64,000 nucleotides of DNA from Schaedlerella arabinosiphila. Its GTDB lineage: Bacteria > Bacillota > Clostridia > Lachnospirales > Lachnospiraceae. The first letter of the stretch is position 1. Every line of letters starts with the position of its first letter. The notes under the pieces were generated by a model. It ran no database searches, had not been told where the DNA came from, and was given only the letters and a program-made list of their open reading frames with translations. A program made the translations under genes and the position numbers. Shown in pieces: positions 43,474-52,332 of this stretch. The stretch spans positions 3,286,001 through 3,350,000 of the forward strand of contig NZ_RHJS01000002.1 of the NCBI RefSeq assembly GCF_003885045.1, read 5' to 3'.

Positions 43474-43944
43474 CTGTACACGCCTCCTTATATACTTGAT
43501 CATAAGTAACCCAAACGTAACTGTACCCTGTTCTCACAGATACAGCACATCAAAATATATAGTAGGCAATAAGAATTTGTTATCAATATATATTATACTC
43601 CTCCATCCAAACCTCCATCCAAATTCTTCGTATCGAAGCATCTCGTTTCTTTTGCAAATACGAAATCCAGGCGCGCTTACTGTCCACACGGTGTTGCGCA
43701 CTTGCTGCACAGCAGCCAGCGAATACAGTGATGGAGCGGGCATCCGACTCATTGGGAAGCCGTCTCAGCGACATGATTCCTCTCCGACGCAGTGCGGCCC
43801 TGCCCGGAGGGCTGTATCATGTGGAGGCCCGAAGAACTTCCCCTGGTACAAAAAAACAGACCATACCAGATATTCATAATCCGATATAGTCCGCCATACA
43901 TCACCTTCACAGTTGAGACAGCCGTTATCGCTCATACGTCTTTC
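43474..43944. other. Intergenic stretch with dispersed repeat and mini-ORF
   Basis: About 470 bp without an annotated-size gene. It holds the right copy of the recombinase-flanking repeat (43,561-43,575) and a dispersed element (about 43,700-43,815) also found in diverged form at about 46,215-46,312. Inside that element, on the minus strand, a GGAGAGG sequence precedes a 63-codon frame (43,583-43,774, start MSLRRLPNESDARS). Whether the frame is translated is unknown. Confidence 0.4.
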
Positions 43945-45555
43945 TTATACAACCGCTTCTATCAATATTTTATCGCCGATAACAATTTCATGCACACCAA
44001 TCTTTTTCTTTTTATTGAAATTGAAGCTGAGCATATACCCCTTGTTTTTGTGATACGCGTCCAAATAATCCGCCAGTTGTTTCTCGCCGCGCTTATTGTA
44101 TTCATTTCCATGCCATACTTTCATCTCGATCACAAATTGCTCCCCATGGAAATCTACAATCACATCTGTTCTTCCCAAATCTCTTGTCTGTGCTTCCACA
44201 TAATAATTTCCCGTACCATTGATAATCGGCCTCAGATACAGCAGAAAAAACTTCCTTCCAATATCTTCAATAAATGTTTCATCGCAATTTTTATACAAAT
44301 CATGGAAATGTTCCACAAATTTTTCCAATATACGGCGCATATTCAAATGCCCGTCGATCATAAACTGACTGCGGTCCCTCTGAGACGCTTTATAAATATC
44401 CGTATTCTGCATATCCGCTGCCGACAGGTAATAATTATACAATCTTGTCTCAAAAATACGGTTGGCAACCACCGCCTGTCCTTTCCTGTTTTTTATAAAT
44501 CCAAACATCGTTGCCATGTCAAATGCCGGTTCATCTGTATTATATGAAATATCTGCTCCTGTAAAAAGAAGTTTTTTCAGCATAGAATCCAGCTCCGGAT
44601 AATCTCTCAGTTTCCCCATAATCGAATCGAACAGTGTATTCTTTTCCGCCAGCAGCATACGCTCTGCTTCAAGAAATCCCTCTTTTGTCCAGGCTGCCTC
44701 AAAGCTTTCAAAGCCTTCCATCCCACAGACTTCTTCGTCAATCAGTTTACAAAGTTCTGATGCCAGAAATGGGTAGCCGGAAGTATCATTATAAATATAA
44801 CCTGCCATCTCATTCACATTCATACCGGTATGATAATCTTTTTCATATTCTTCCAGCATCCCTGCAATATCCTCTTGTGTAAAACTCATATTCACTTTAA
44901 ACTTTGCTGCAATATTCCAGGGGCTGTTCAGTCTTTGCTCTTCATCCTGACGGATTTTCCTTTTCAGATTCTTTACATCATAGACCCCTGCCAAAATGAC
45001 CGACTGAAAAGCAGGCGCTCCAACAGCTTCTCTTTCCAGATAACAGTTCCGCATCTGCGCAAGAAAATCCAGAAAAACCTGATTATTCTGCGCACTGTCT
45101 ATCTCGTCCACCATCATCACAACCGGCTTTTCAGCTGACCTGCAAAATTCCTTCAAAATCTGGAACAGCTTTTGCAGGTCAAAATATGAGTCTTCTTTTT
45201 CCTCCGCATCGCGGAGCTGCCCAATCATCGGATGTTCTTTTGCCAGGTTTTTATCATAAAGCTCCGCCGCTTTTACAAAGCAAGATGCAAACGCCCGTGA
45301 AAATGTATTTTCATCCGTATAGGATGCACCGCCCAAAACCTGAAAGTCCAGCCGTATAACAAAATAGCTGTCTGCCATCGCCTTTGCCATTGCATGCAAT
45401 ATTGTTGTCTTTCCATATTGCCTTGCTCTGTTGATCACAAAATATGCCCCTTCATCAACCAGTTCCCGAATCTCACGCAGCCTGCTGCTCAAATCCACCA
45501 TATAATGCCGCTCCGGCACACATAACCCCGTAATATTAAACCGTTTCTTCGTCAT
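43945..45555 (-). CDS. AAA-ATPase with C-terminal PD-(D/E)XK nuclease domain
   Basis: A 536-residue protein of the clostridial/Bacteroides 'AAA-ATPase-like plus PDDEXK' family. Residues about 30-45 hold a variant P-loop (NRARQYGKTTILHAM). Walker B is VVMMVDEIDSAQNN at about residue 150. A winged-helix-like middle includes YNDTSGYPFLASELCKLID. The C-terminal nuclease-like domain shows TDVIVDFHGEQFVIEMKVWHG (Asp and ExK) near residue 490. Function is unproven; the family is often linked to mobile DNA and sometimes to defence. The ATG at 45,555 with GGAGATGG upstream is chosen. A partial homologue starts at 63,792. Confidence 0.88.
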   Translation of the reverse strand: MTKKRFNITGLCVPERHYMVDLSSRLREIRELVDEGAYFVINRARQYGKTTILHAMAKAMADSYFVIRLDFQVLGGASYTDENTFSRAFASCFVKAAELYDKNLAKEHPMIGQLRDAEEKEDSYFDLQKLFQILKEFCRSAEKPVVMMVDEIDSAQNNQVFLDFLAQMRNCYLEREAVGAPAFQSVILAGVYDVKNLKRKIRQDEEQRLNSPWNIAAKFKVNMSFTQEDIAGMLEEYEKDYHTGMNVNEMAGYIYNDTSGYPFLASELCKLIDEEVCGMEGFESFEAAWTKEGFLEAERMLLAEKNTLFDSIMGKLRDYPELDSMLKKLLFTGADISYNTDEPAFDMATMFGFIKNRKGQAVVANRIFETRLYNYYLSAADMQNTDIYKASQRDRSQFMIDGHLNMRRILEKFVEHFHDLYKNCDETFIEDIGRKFFLLYLRPIINGTGNYYVEAQTRDLGRTDVIVDFHGEQFVIEMKVWHGNEYNKRGEKQLADYLDAYHKNKGYMLSFNFNKKKKIGVHEIVIGDKILIEAVV

Positions 45556-45831
45556 CCGTCCATCTCCTTTTCCCCAAAGCATTCCATCAAAAATTTCATC
45601 GTCTAAATCATCTATTCACCTTACCTGCTCCGAACGCTTTCCATTTATCAACCCTGATTCCAGCACAGTCTGCCCCACCTTCTTATCCTAACTATACCAA
45701 AAATCTCCTCTTCCAGCAATGTGCTTTTACCATATCTCTCTGCCCTTCCATATTTTCTTTTTTTCCGTAGAAAATCTCCCAAGTCTCTGTTATAATTCAT
45801 ACTATACAATACAAAAAATGGAGGAACCACT

Positions 45832-46200
45832 ATGAAATTTACTTTTGCCCACAACAACCTGAATGTATACGACCTGCAGAAATCCCTGGACTTCTACAAG
45901 GAAGCCCTGGGCCTCACCCTGCAACGTACAAAAGATGCCGATGACGGCAGTTTCACCCTGGCCTTTTTAGGCGACCAGACCACCCCTCATCTGCTGGAAC
46001 TGACCTGGCTCCGCGACATGAACCGCCCTTACGAGCTGGGCGACAACGAGATCCATCTTGCATTTACAGTAGACGACTTCGACGCCGCCCTCGCAAAACA
46101 TCGGGAGATGGGCTGTGTCTGCTTTGAAAATACAGAGATGGGAATCTATTTTATCGAAGATCCCGACGGCTACTGGCTGGAAATCATCCCCGCAAAGTAA
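45832..46200 (+). CDS. VOC/glyoxalase I-like protein
   Basis: A 122-residue vicinal-oxygen-chelate protein, the size of a single-domain pair of beta-alpha-beta-beta-beta modules. It has the glyoxalase I pattern: NLNVYDLQKSLDFYKEALGL (first metal ligand region), LLELTW, EIHLAFTVDDFDAAL (second metal-ligand His) and IYFIEDPDGYWLEIIP (final Glu ligand). It probably acts as lactoylglutathione lyase-type glyoxalase (clostridial GloA) or a related metal-dependent detoxifying enzyme. GGAGG lies about 9 nt before the ATG, and TATAAT-like boxes at about 45,790 suggest its own promoter. Confidence 0.9.
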   Translation: MKFTFAHNNLNVYDLQKSLDFYKEALGLTLQRTKDADDGSFTLAFLGDQTTPHLLELTWLRDMNRPYELGDNEIHLAFTVDDFDAALAKHREMGCVCFENTEMGIYFIEDPDGYWLEIIPAK

Positions 46201-46214
46201 GCGCCTGCATTTAC

Positions 46215-46312
46215 GGTACATACTGCGCAGCAGGATTCTCCGCCTGCGGCGGGTCGCATAAGCGGCATAATTCCTTTCCGCTGCAGTGCGATCCCCCGGA
46301 GGTTTTTTATCT
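46215..46312. repeat. Diverged copy of dispersed element
   Basis: Shares an approximately 40-bp core (GCGRCATRATTCCTYTCCG then CAGTGCG and CCGGAGG) with about 43,770-43,815. On the minus strand GGAAAGG again precedes an ATG opening a short frame (MPLMRPAAGGESCCAVCT). Probably a dispersed intergenic repeat. Confidence 0.45.
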
Positions 46313-46340
46313 TAATAGTAGACAAAGTTTCCTTTAATAC

Positions 46341-46386
46341 AAAAAAACGCCCCTGCACAGCGTCTCCCGCTCCCCGCATGGGCGTT
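46341..46386 (-). terminator. Terminator of the relB-fic' operon
   Basis: On the minus strand AACGCCC and GGGCGTT pair across a 27-nt loop and are followed by seven T. It starts 5 bp after the stop of the truncated fic gene. Confidence 0.75.
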
Positions 46387-46390
46387 ATTT

Positions 46391-46576
46391 TCACCTTATT
46401 AAACATTCTAAATGATACTCTAAATCAAAGTTCCCTTCCATCGGTCTTTTAATCAGTTCTCTCAGACGCAGCATTGTCAATTTTCTTTCATATATATGAA
46501 GTTTCTCATGGTCATGAATGTCCAATTTATTTCTCAGAATATCTGTCCCCGGATAACAATAAAGTTCATCGGCCAT
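46391..46576 (-). pseudogene. Truncated Fic-domain protein (N-terminal 61 aa only)
   Basis: The 61 residues (MADELYCYPGTDILRNKLDI, then ERKLTMLRLRELIKRPMEGN and FDLE) match the N-terminus of small Fic proteins, which AMPylate or phosphorylate targets and often act as toxins. After FDLE the sequence departs from the family and stops. The catalytic HPFxxGNGR motif and the rest of the 180-200-residue domain are missing. The start overlaps relB by 11 nt with GAGAGG upstream, so the toxin-antitoxin pair was originally intact. A deletion has brought the terminator next to the stump. Confidence 0.75.
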
Positions 46577-46904
46577 TCTGAACCTCTCTCATAATTTTTT
46601 TTCGCAGCTCATCCCCTGACACTGAACCGCTTTCATACATCTCCAGCATTTGTATGTCTTCTTCGTTCAGTTTCAGCCCCTCCATTGCTAACGTGGCATC
46701 GACTTCGCGAAGCAGCTCCTGCGGCGTATAGCCAGAGGGATTTAACTTAACTTCAAATGGAATCCCCTCATGGATAACCAATTGATTCAAGGCCATATTA
46801 ATATATGTGGTCAGGTTTAAACCAAGTCTGTCAAGAATGTCTGCCGCCTGTCTTTTTAATTCCTCCGGTGTACGAGCCTGTATATATGACATATTTGCTG
46901 CCAT
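46566..46904 (-). CDS. RelB/DinJ-family antitoxin
   Basis: A 112-residue antitoxin. The N-terminal ribbon-helix-helix region (YIQARTPEELKRQAADILDR, then LGLNLTTYINMALNQLV) is the RelB/DinJ DNA-binding domain. The C-terminal half (GLKLNEEDIQMLEMYESGS, SGDELRKKIMREV) would contact the toxin. The ATG at 46,904 gives a 9-nt spacing to GAGGAG; the ATG at 46,913 abuts it. In this locus the partner is a Fic-type gene, now truncated, instead of the usual RelE. It probably still autoregulates. Confidence 0.85.
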   Translation of the reverse strand: MAANMSYIQARTPEELKRQAADILDRLGLNLTTYINMALNQLVIHEGIPFEVKLNPSGYTPQELLREVDATLAMEGLKLNEEDIQMLEMYESGSVSGDELRKKIMREVQNGR

Positions 46905-47112
46905 CTTCAGCATCTCCTCTCGATCTTATGATTTCAGTATAATATTTTATCATTACATTGTCAATACATCCCCTTGAATGGCTTGCCGGCTTGGAACCGG
47001 AAAATAAATGTACGGGGAAATAAATGTACGGTAAATACACCTCTCAGCGCCCCCTCTGCAATTGCCTGTACCCTTTCAAACACCTCCATTAGGGTACTAT
47101 AAGTACTCTCAT

Positions 47113-48477
47113 TTATGTACACGCGTTTTCTTCAGCATACCTCTTTAGCAGATACATCCTCCGATAATAAGCCCCCACCAGTATCACACAAGCTCCCATC
47201 CAGGCCAATATCTCCGCGTAAAAGATCCCTTCCTGCCCCAGAAGCCCCGGTAGCAGCATGGCCGCCGACACACGCATGACAAATTCCGCGATCCCGGACA
47301 CCATGGGGATGATCGTATCCCCCAGCCCCTGCAGCGCGCACCGGTATACATGCAGCGCATACAGGATCAATAAAAACACGCTCATGATCATCAGATAATG
47401 ATGGGCAATCCCGAGCACCTGCTCCGCCTGGGATTTTTCCGCGGAAATAAACATGGACAGCAGATCCTTCCCCCACAAAAACATAGCCCCCGAAATCAGC
47501 AGCGACGTGGCAAACGCCATCACGATCCCGCTGCGCATCCCTCTCTGAATCCGGCGGATATCCCCGGCCCCCCGGTTCTGGGCCACATAGGTTGTGATCG
47601 CGTATCCGTAGGAAATGGCCGCCGTCTCCAGCACACCGTACAATTTATTGGTGGCCGTAAATCCTGCCACAAACAAAAATCCAAATCCATTGATCACCGA
47701 CTGCAGCACCATCCCGCCGATACTGATGACCGCATTCTGAAACATCACCGGGATTCCCAGCCACAGCAGCTTCCTCACCAGCACAAGATCCGGTTCAAAA
47801 TCCGACCGTCTCAGCCGCAGCAGCGAGATCTTCCGGATCACCAGGCTGCAGTACACGCAGGAGACTCCCTGGGCGATCAGCGTCGCGGCCGCAGCCCCTG
47901 CGATCCCCCAGTGAAATACCATGACAAACAGAAGATCCAGCCCAATATTGGTACACGCCGCAGCCACCATGGCCACCAACGGGGACCGTCCGTCCCCCAG
48001 CGCCCGGAGCAGGGATGCCTCCAGATTGTACAGAAGGATGATCCCGATTCCGCCGAACATGATCCGCAGATACATAAGAGCCCCGCCGAAGATATTTTCC
48101 GGGGTTCTCAAAAGCCGTAACACCGGCGCCGCAGCCGCCTCCCCTGCCGTCGTCAGCAAAACTACCGACACCGCAGCCAGAAGCAGAGCGTTTCCCACCG
48201 ATTTTCTGAGAGACTCCTCATTTTTCGCCCCGTAAAACTGGGCAAACAAGATGGAAAAGCCCTGCGTCATCCCGGACGCCAGCCACATGAACAGCCAGTT
48301 CAACCAGTCCGACGCCCCGATGGAAGCCAGCGCCTGCACGCCCACGCCCTGCCCCACAATCACCGTATCCACGACGGTATAAAGCTGCTGAAAAATATTC
48401 CCCAGCATCAAAGGCATAGAAAACCCAAACAGCAGCCTGATTGGACTCCCCTTCGTCATATCTTTTGTTGCCTGCAT
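47113..48477 (-). CDS. MATE-family multidrug exporter
   Basis: A 454-residue membrane protein with about twelve helices in two homologous halves. The N-terminus MQATKDMTKGSPIRLLFGFS and the following PLMLGNIFQQLYTVVDTVIVGQ are typical of the clostridial MATE (NorM/DinF-like) group; the second half has the corresponding PVMFQNAVISIGGMVLQSVI. It exports drugs or metabolites in exchange for Na+ or H+. The ATG at 48,477 or the adjacent GTG at 48,480 may be used; GGAACGGGG precedes both. Monocistronic. Confidence 0.93.
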   Translation of the reverse strand: MQATKDMTKGSPIRLLFGFSMPLMLGNIFQQLYTVVDTVIVGQGVGVQALASIGASDWLNWLFMWLASGMTQGFSILFAQFYGAKNEESLRKSVGNALLLAAVSVVLLTTAGEAAAAPVLRLLRTPENIFGGALMYLRIMFGGIGIILLYNLEASLLRALGDGRSPLVAMVAAACTNIGLDLLFVMVFHWGIAGAAAATLIAQGVSCVYCSLVIRKISLLRLRRSDFEPDLVLVRKLLWLGIPVMFQNAVISIGGMVLQSVINGFGFLFVAGFTATNKLYGVLETAAISYGYAITTYVAQNRGAGDIRRIQRGMRSGIVMAFATSLLISGAMFLWGKDLLSMFISAEKSQAEQVLGIAHHYLMIMSVFLLILYALHVYRCALQGLGDTIIPMVSGIAEFVMRVSAAMLLPGLLGQEGIFYAEILAWMGACVILVGAYYRRMYLLKRYAEENACT

Positions 48478-48604
48478 CACAATCCCCGTTCCTTTCTATA
48501 TATACAAACGCCCCAAAGCTATGCCGTCCATTCTAAATCATATTCCCCCTTTCGTCAATACGCCAATACTCTCAAACCTTTTACAATATGTTTACATCTC
48601 CAAA

Positions 48605-48661
48605 TTGAAAATCCCCTTCAATTGTTATAAAATAATCCTATATCCACACAACTCAAGGAGG
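48605..48661 (+). promoter_or_regulatory. Promoter and RBS of the envelope operon
   Basis: TTGAAA (48,605-48,610), a 17-bp spacer and TAAAAT (48,628-48,633), followed by AGGAGG (48,656-48,661) 8 nt before the ATG at 48,670. Confidence 0.55.
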
Positions 48662-48669
48662 CCGTCAGT

Positions 48670-50025
48670 ATGAATACCACCACCCGAAAATCCCATACAA
48701 AAACCCTGCTCTTTCTCGTCATCCTGCTGTCCGTTTTTCTCATAGCCGCAGGAGCCATCCTGGCCCGGACGATTCTCGGCGCCGCTTTTCACACGGCTCC
48801 CCCCGCATTCTGCACACATACCCCCGAACTGACCGAGGCAGCCGGCGGTTTCTCCCTCCCGGACTACTACATCACCAACAAGGTCACCGCTCTGAACAGA
48901 TACTACATAGACGACCAGTCCGACCTCTGGGGCTACGGCAGCAATGAATACGGCCAGCTCGGAAACGGCATGGTCCTGGAGCCGGGTGAAACTACCGACA
49001 CCCCCGTGAAAATCGCCTCCGGCGTGGTATCCGTGGACTGCTCCGTAAACGGCTATTTCTGCATCTATCTGACTGCGGACGGCGAATTGTACGGCATGGG
49101 CTCCAACATGCTGGGACTGCTGGGCCAGGATTTCGACAGTACGAATTACTACTGCCGGCACGACAACAAAGTGACCAGCCCCGTCCTCCTGATGGACCAG
49201 GTTGCCTATGCACAGGCCGGCATGGAATCCATCACAGCATTGAAAAAAGACGGCAGCGTATGGTGGTGGGGCCAGTACATGAGTACCTATGGGACAACGG
49301 TTTCTGACTCAGAAGATTTCGAAAAAACAACCGAGGACGAATCCAATCCCTGCAAAATGCTGTACAACTCTCCCCGCAAAATCCTGGACAACTGCGTCTA
49401 TGCAGCCACCGGTGACTGGACCGGCGCCGCCATCAGCGAAAACGGCGACCTGTACACATGGGGATTCAATATTTTCGGCGAATGCGGAACTCCCGTTACC
49501 GAAGACGACTTCATCCGTACCCCCTGCAAGGTTCTCGAAGACGTGGCGATGGTCTGGCCGGAGCAAATTGAAGTGAACAGCCCTCTGGAAGAAATACCGG
49601 AACAAATGCTTTACGAGACCGTTTATCATTTCAACACCTTTGTCCGGTTAAAAGACGGAACCATCCTGGCCGCCGGACGCAGGCTCGGTGATCAGGAAAA
49701 AACCATTTCCCTGACAGGAGATCTGATCGCAGAATCCAGCCATACCTATTCAGACACCTTTGTTCCCGTGGAGATTCGAAAATATTCCGCCGAAAATATA
49801 AAAAATCTGATCCGCAGGATTGAAATCGGGACCGACAGAGAAGCGGTTGAACAATATCTTACAGCCAACGGAATCCAATATTTCTATGTAGCGAATTATA
49901 GCGAAGACACAAGAGAACACACTGAAAATCCATATGAAATGCTCACTGAGGATCAAACTTATTTTTTCTTTTTTGATTCTGAAAATAAACTGACAGAAAA
50001 AGGAACCAATCTCCATGCCCTGTAA
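48670..50025 (+). CDS. Membrane-anchored RCC1-repeat protein
   Basis: A 451-residue protein with an uncleaved N-terminal membrane anchor (about residues 12-34, TLLFLVILLSVFLIAAGAI). The extracytoplasmic part has RCC1/beta-propeller repeats: LWGYGSNEYGQLGNG, LYGMGSNMLGLLGQ, VWWWGQYM, LYTWGFNIFGECG and ILAAGRRLG. The last 80 residues depart from the propeller. RCC1-like propellers in bacteria usually mediate protein binding. It is the first gene of an operon with a two-component system, whose regulator gene starts 11 nt inside its 3' end, so it may be an outside sensor or accessory of the kinase. Confidence 0.82.
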   Translation: MNTTTRKSHTKTLLFLVILLSVFLIAAGAILARTILGAAFHTAPPAFCTHTPELTEAAGGFSLPDYYITNKVTALNRYYIDDQSDLWGYGSNEYGQLGNGMVLEPGETTDTPVKIASGVVSVDCSVNGYFCIYLTADGELYGMGSNMLGLLGQDFDSTNYYCRHDNKVTSPVLLMDQVAYAQAGMESITALKKDGSVWWWGQYMSTYGTTVSDSEDFEKTTEDESNPCKMLYNSPRKILDNCVYAATGDWTGAAISENGDLYTWGFNIFGECGTPVTEDDFIRTPCKVLEDVAMVWPEQIEVNSPLEEIPEQMLYETVYHFNTFVRLKDGTILAAGRRLGDQEKTISLTGDLIAESSHTYSDTFVPVEIRKYSAENIKNLIRRIEIGTDREAVEQYLTANGIQYFYVANYSEDTREHTENPYEMLTEDQTYFFFFDSENKLTEKGTNLHAL

Positions 50026-50773
50026 AATACTTGTAATCGAAGACGAAGAACATATCAACGAACTGATCTGCATCAACCTGGAAACCGCAGGCTACGAACC
50101 CGTCCCCTTTTTCGACGGCGCCGCTCTTTTCAGCCATCTCCAGGAGATCCCCGCCCCGTCCTACGACCTGGCGCTCCTGGACGTGATGCTCCCCGGAAAG
50201 GACGGCTTTGAACTCCTTCCCGAACTGCAGGCTCAGCAGATTCCGGTCATTTTCCTGACCGCCAGGGGAGACCTCCACAGCAAGGTCAAGGGGCTCACCG
50301 ACGGCGCCGAGGACTACATCGTCAAGCCCTTCGAAATGCTGGAGCTCCTGGTAAGGGTGGAAAAGGTATTAAGCCGTTTTCAGAAAAAAGTCGAGGACTG
50401 CTACCGTATACGGGATGTGGAAATCTTCCCGAAGGAGCGGATCGTGCAGAAAGCCGGAACCGTCATCCCCTTCAAGCCCATGGAGTTTGACTGCCTGCTG
50501 CTCCTGGTCCGGTATAAAAATATCGCCCTCAGCCGGGAGCAGCTCCTGCAAATGCTTTGGGGCGTGGAATTTGACGGCGAGACCCGAACCATCGACGTCC
50601 ACGTCGGAAGGATTCGGAAAAAACTGGGTTTCCAGGATGTCATAAAGACCGTCCCCCGCATCGGATACCGTCTGGAAGACCGCCCGGAGGAGGAAATGCC
50701 GTCCCCGGCGGCCAGTCACATGACAGACCAGGCAGCAGCCCCGTCAACGGATACCCCGGAGGAATCACCATGA
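50015..50773 (+). CDS. OmpR-family response regulator
   Basis: A 252-residue regulator. The receiver domain (1-118) has the acidic pocket D10-E11-E12, phospho-acceptor Asp56 (ALLDVMLPGKDG), Thr82 and Lys104 (YIVKPFEM). The C-terminal winged helix (about 128-225) contains SREQLLQMLWG, TRTIDVHVGRIRKKLG and VPRIGYRLE. A 25-residue tail rich in E, P, S and A is unusual. It overlaps the RCC1 gene by 11 nt and the kinase gene by 4 nt (ATGA). Probably controls the downstream lipoprotein and transpeptidase genes and perhaps itself. Confidence 0.95.
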   Translation: MPCKILVIEDEEHINELICINLETAGYEPVPFFDGAALFSHLQEIPAPSYDLALLDVMLPGKDGFELLPELQAQQIPVIFLTARGDLHSKVKGLTDGAEDYIVKPFEMLELLVRVEKVLSRFQKKVEDCYRIRDVEIFPKERIVQKAGTVIPFKPMEFDCLLLLVRYKNIALSREQLLQMLWGVEFDGETRTIDVHVGRIRKKLGFQDVIKTVPRIGYRLEDRPEEEMPSPAASHMTDQAAAPSTDTPEESP

Positions 50774-52230
50774 AGCTGAAAACAAAGATCACCCTCACCT
50801 CGGTGTGCCTGCTTCTTCTCCTGTCCCAGGCTTTTTCCATCTGGAACCTGTCCAGAACCCAGGAGCAGATCATTGAGAATATCCGCAGCTACGAATACGA
50901 GAGGCTGTCGTCGGATGTATGGCGTTTCAACAAAGCCCTGGCAGCGATGGAGTTTCACGATATCCGCAGCGCAAAGTATGCTGCCCGGACCACATTCTCC
51001 TCCGGCTACAGTGAAAATGCCGTCCTCTACTATGACAATGAAGAACTGTACAATCTCAGTCCCTATCTGTTCGACATGGCGGAGCTGGCAGAGTCTCCGA
51101 AGGAGCCGGCGCAGGATATGCCTCTCTCTGATTCCGGGGAGCCAGTCATCACGGCCCCGCAGCAAAACGTCTTTCTGGAAGAGGCAGGCAGCCGGCGTCT
51201 GCTGATTCTTTTTCAGGATCTGGATGTATTAGACACGGATTACTCACCAAATTCACTGGGCACTCTGCGCCTCCTCCACTACCGCGATATCACCTCTGTC
51301 TACCAGTCCGGAAGGCTGCTCTTTTTCCAGGGCATGATTGTGGCCCTGCTCCTGTCCGTCCTTCTGGCCATGCTGCTCACCTACGTTCTCCGGCGAATCC
51401 TGGCCCCCTTCTATCTTCTGCGCGATGCGGCAAATAGGATCGCAGAGGGGGACTATGAGAAGCGTGTGGAGCGTCCGGGAACCGATGAGGTGGGTGAAGT
51501 CTCCCAGAGCTTCAACCAGATGGCGGAGCGGATCGAGGAACACATCCGCGCCCTGGCGGAAATGAATGAAACCCAGCGTCAGCTTATCGGCTCCCTTGCC
51601 CACGAACTGAAAACTCCCATGACCGGCATCCAGGGCTATGCAGAGCTGCTGCAGCGTGTTTCGCTTCCCCCGGTCAAACAGGCCGACGCCCTCCATTATA
51701 TAGAAGAGGAATGCATCCGTCTCTCCCGCCTTTCCGCAAAAATGCTCCTGCTCACCGACCTGTCACGGGAAGAAACGATCGAAAAAAAGCCCTGCCCGGT
51801 ATCCGCACTCTTTTCCCAGGCAAAAGAAGTCACCCATTACCGCCTGAAAGAAAAAGACATCCGACTGCAGACAGACCTGGAACAGGATTTTTCCATCCAG
51901 GGAGATGCCGACCTTTTGCTCAGCTTCCTCACCAACTTAATCGACAATGCCTGCAAGGCCAGCCCTCCCGGTTCCTCGATCCGCCTGATCGGGACAGACT
52001 CCGGGATCTTTGTACAGGATGAAGGGATCGGCATCCCCCCGGACGAGATCACCCGGATCACAGAGCCTTTCTATATGGTAAATAAATCCCGCTCCCGCAA
52101 GCAGGGCGGCGCCGGCCTCGGCCTCTCCCTGTGCCACCAGATCGCCCGTCTCCACGGCGGATGCCTGGAGATCAAAAGCAGTCCGGAAGAAGGAACCCGC
52201 ATCGGAATGCAGATCAATTGCGGCGTCTGA
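50770..52230 (+). CDS. Sensor histidine kinase
   Basis: A 486-residue membrane kinase. TM1 lies at about 7-27, followed by an extracytoplasmic sensor of about 155 residues, TM2 at about 188-210 (MIVALLLSVLLAMLLTYVL), a HAMP domain (to about 262) and HisKA with phospho-acceptor His278 (SLAHELKTPMTGIQGYAELL). The HATPase_c domain has the N-box NLIDNACKA, G1 DEGIGIPPDE and G2 GGAGLGLSLCHQIARLHGG. Cognate partner of the overlapping response regulator. Genes around it concern the envelope, so cell-wall stress or a peptide signal is a plausible input. Confidence 0.95.
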   Translation: MKLKTKITLTSVCLLLLLSQAFSIWNLSRTQEQIIENIRSYEYERLSSDVWRFNKALAAMEFHDIRSAKYAARTTFSSGYSENAVLYYDNEELYNLSPYLFDMAELAESPKEPAQDMPLSDSGEPVITAPQQNVFLEEAGSRRLLILFQDLDVLDTDYSPNSLGTLRLLHYRDITSVYQSGRLLFFQGMIVALLLSVLLAMLLTYVLRRILAPFYLLRDAANRIAEGDYEKRVERPGTDEVGEVSQSFNQMAERIEEHIRALAEMNETQRQLIGSLAHELKTPMTGIQGYAELLQRVSLPPVKQADALHYIEEECIRLSRLSAKMLLLTDLSREETIEKKPCPVSALFSQAKEVTHYRLKEKDIRLQTDLEQDFSIQGDADLLLSFLTNLIDNACKASPPGSSIRLIGTDSGIFVQDEGIGIPPDEITRITEPFYMVNKSRSRKQGGAGLGLSLCHQIARLHGGCLEIKSSPEEGTRIGMQINCGV

Positions 52231-52332
52231 AGTCACTGTCGATTTCCTCAAATACCGCAAAGCAACGCGGCGAGTCATGAAAAAGCTCTTGCATCCAGGT
52301 GGATCTTGATATAACATAGAGGAGGACTACCA

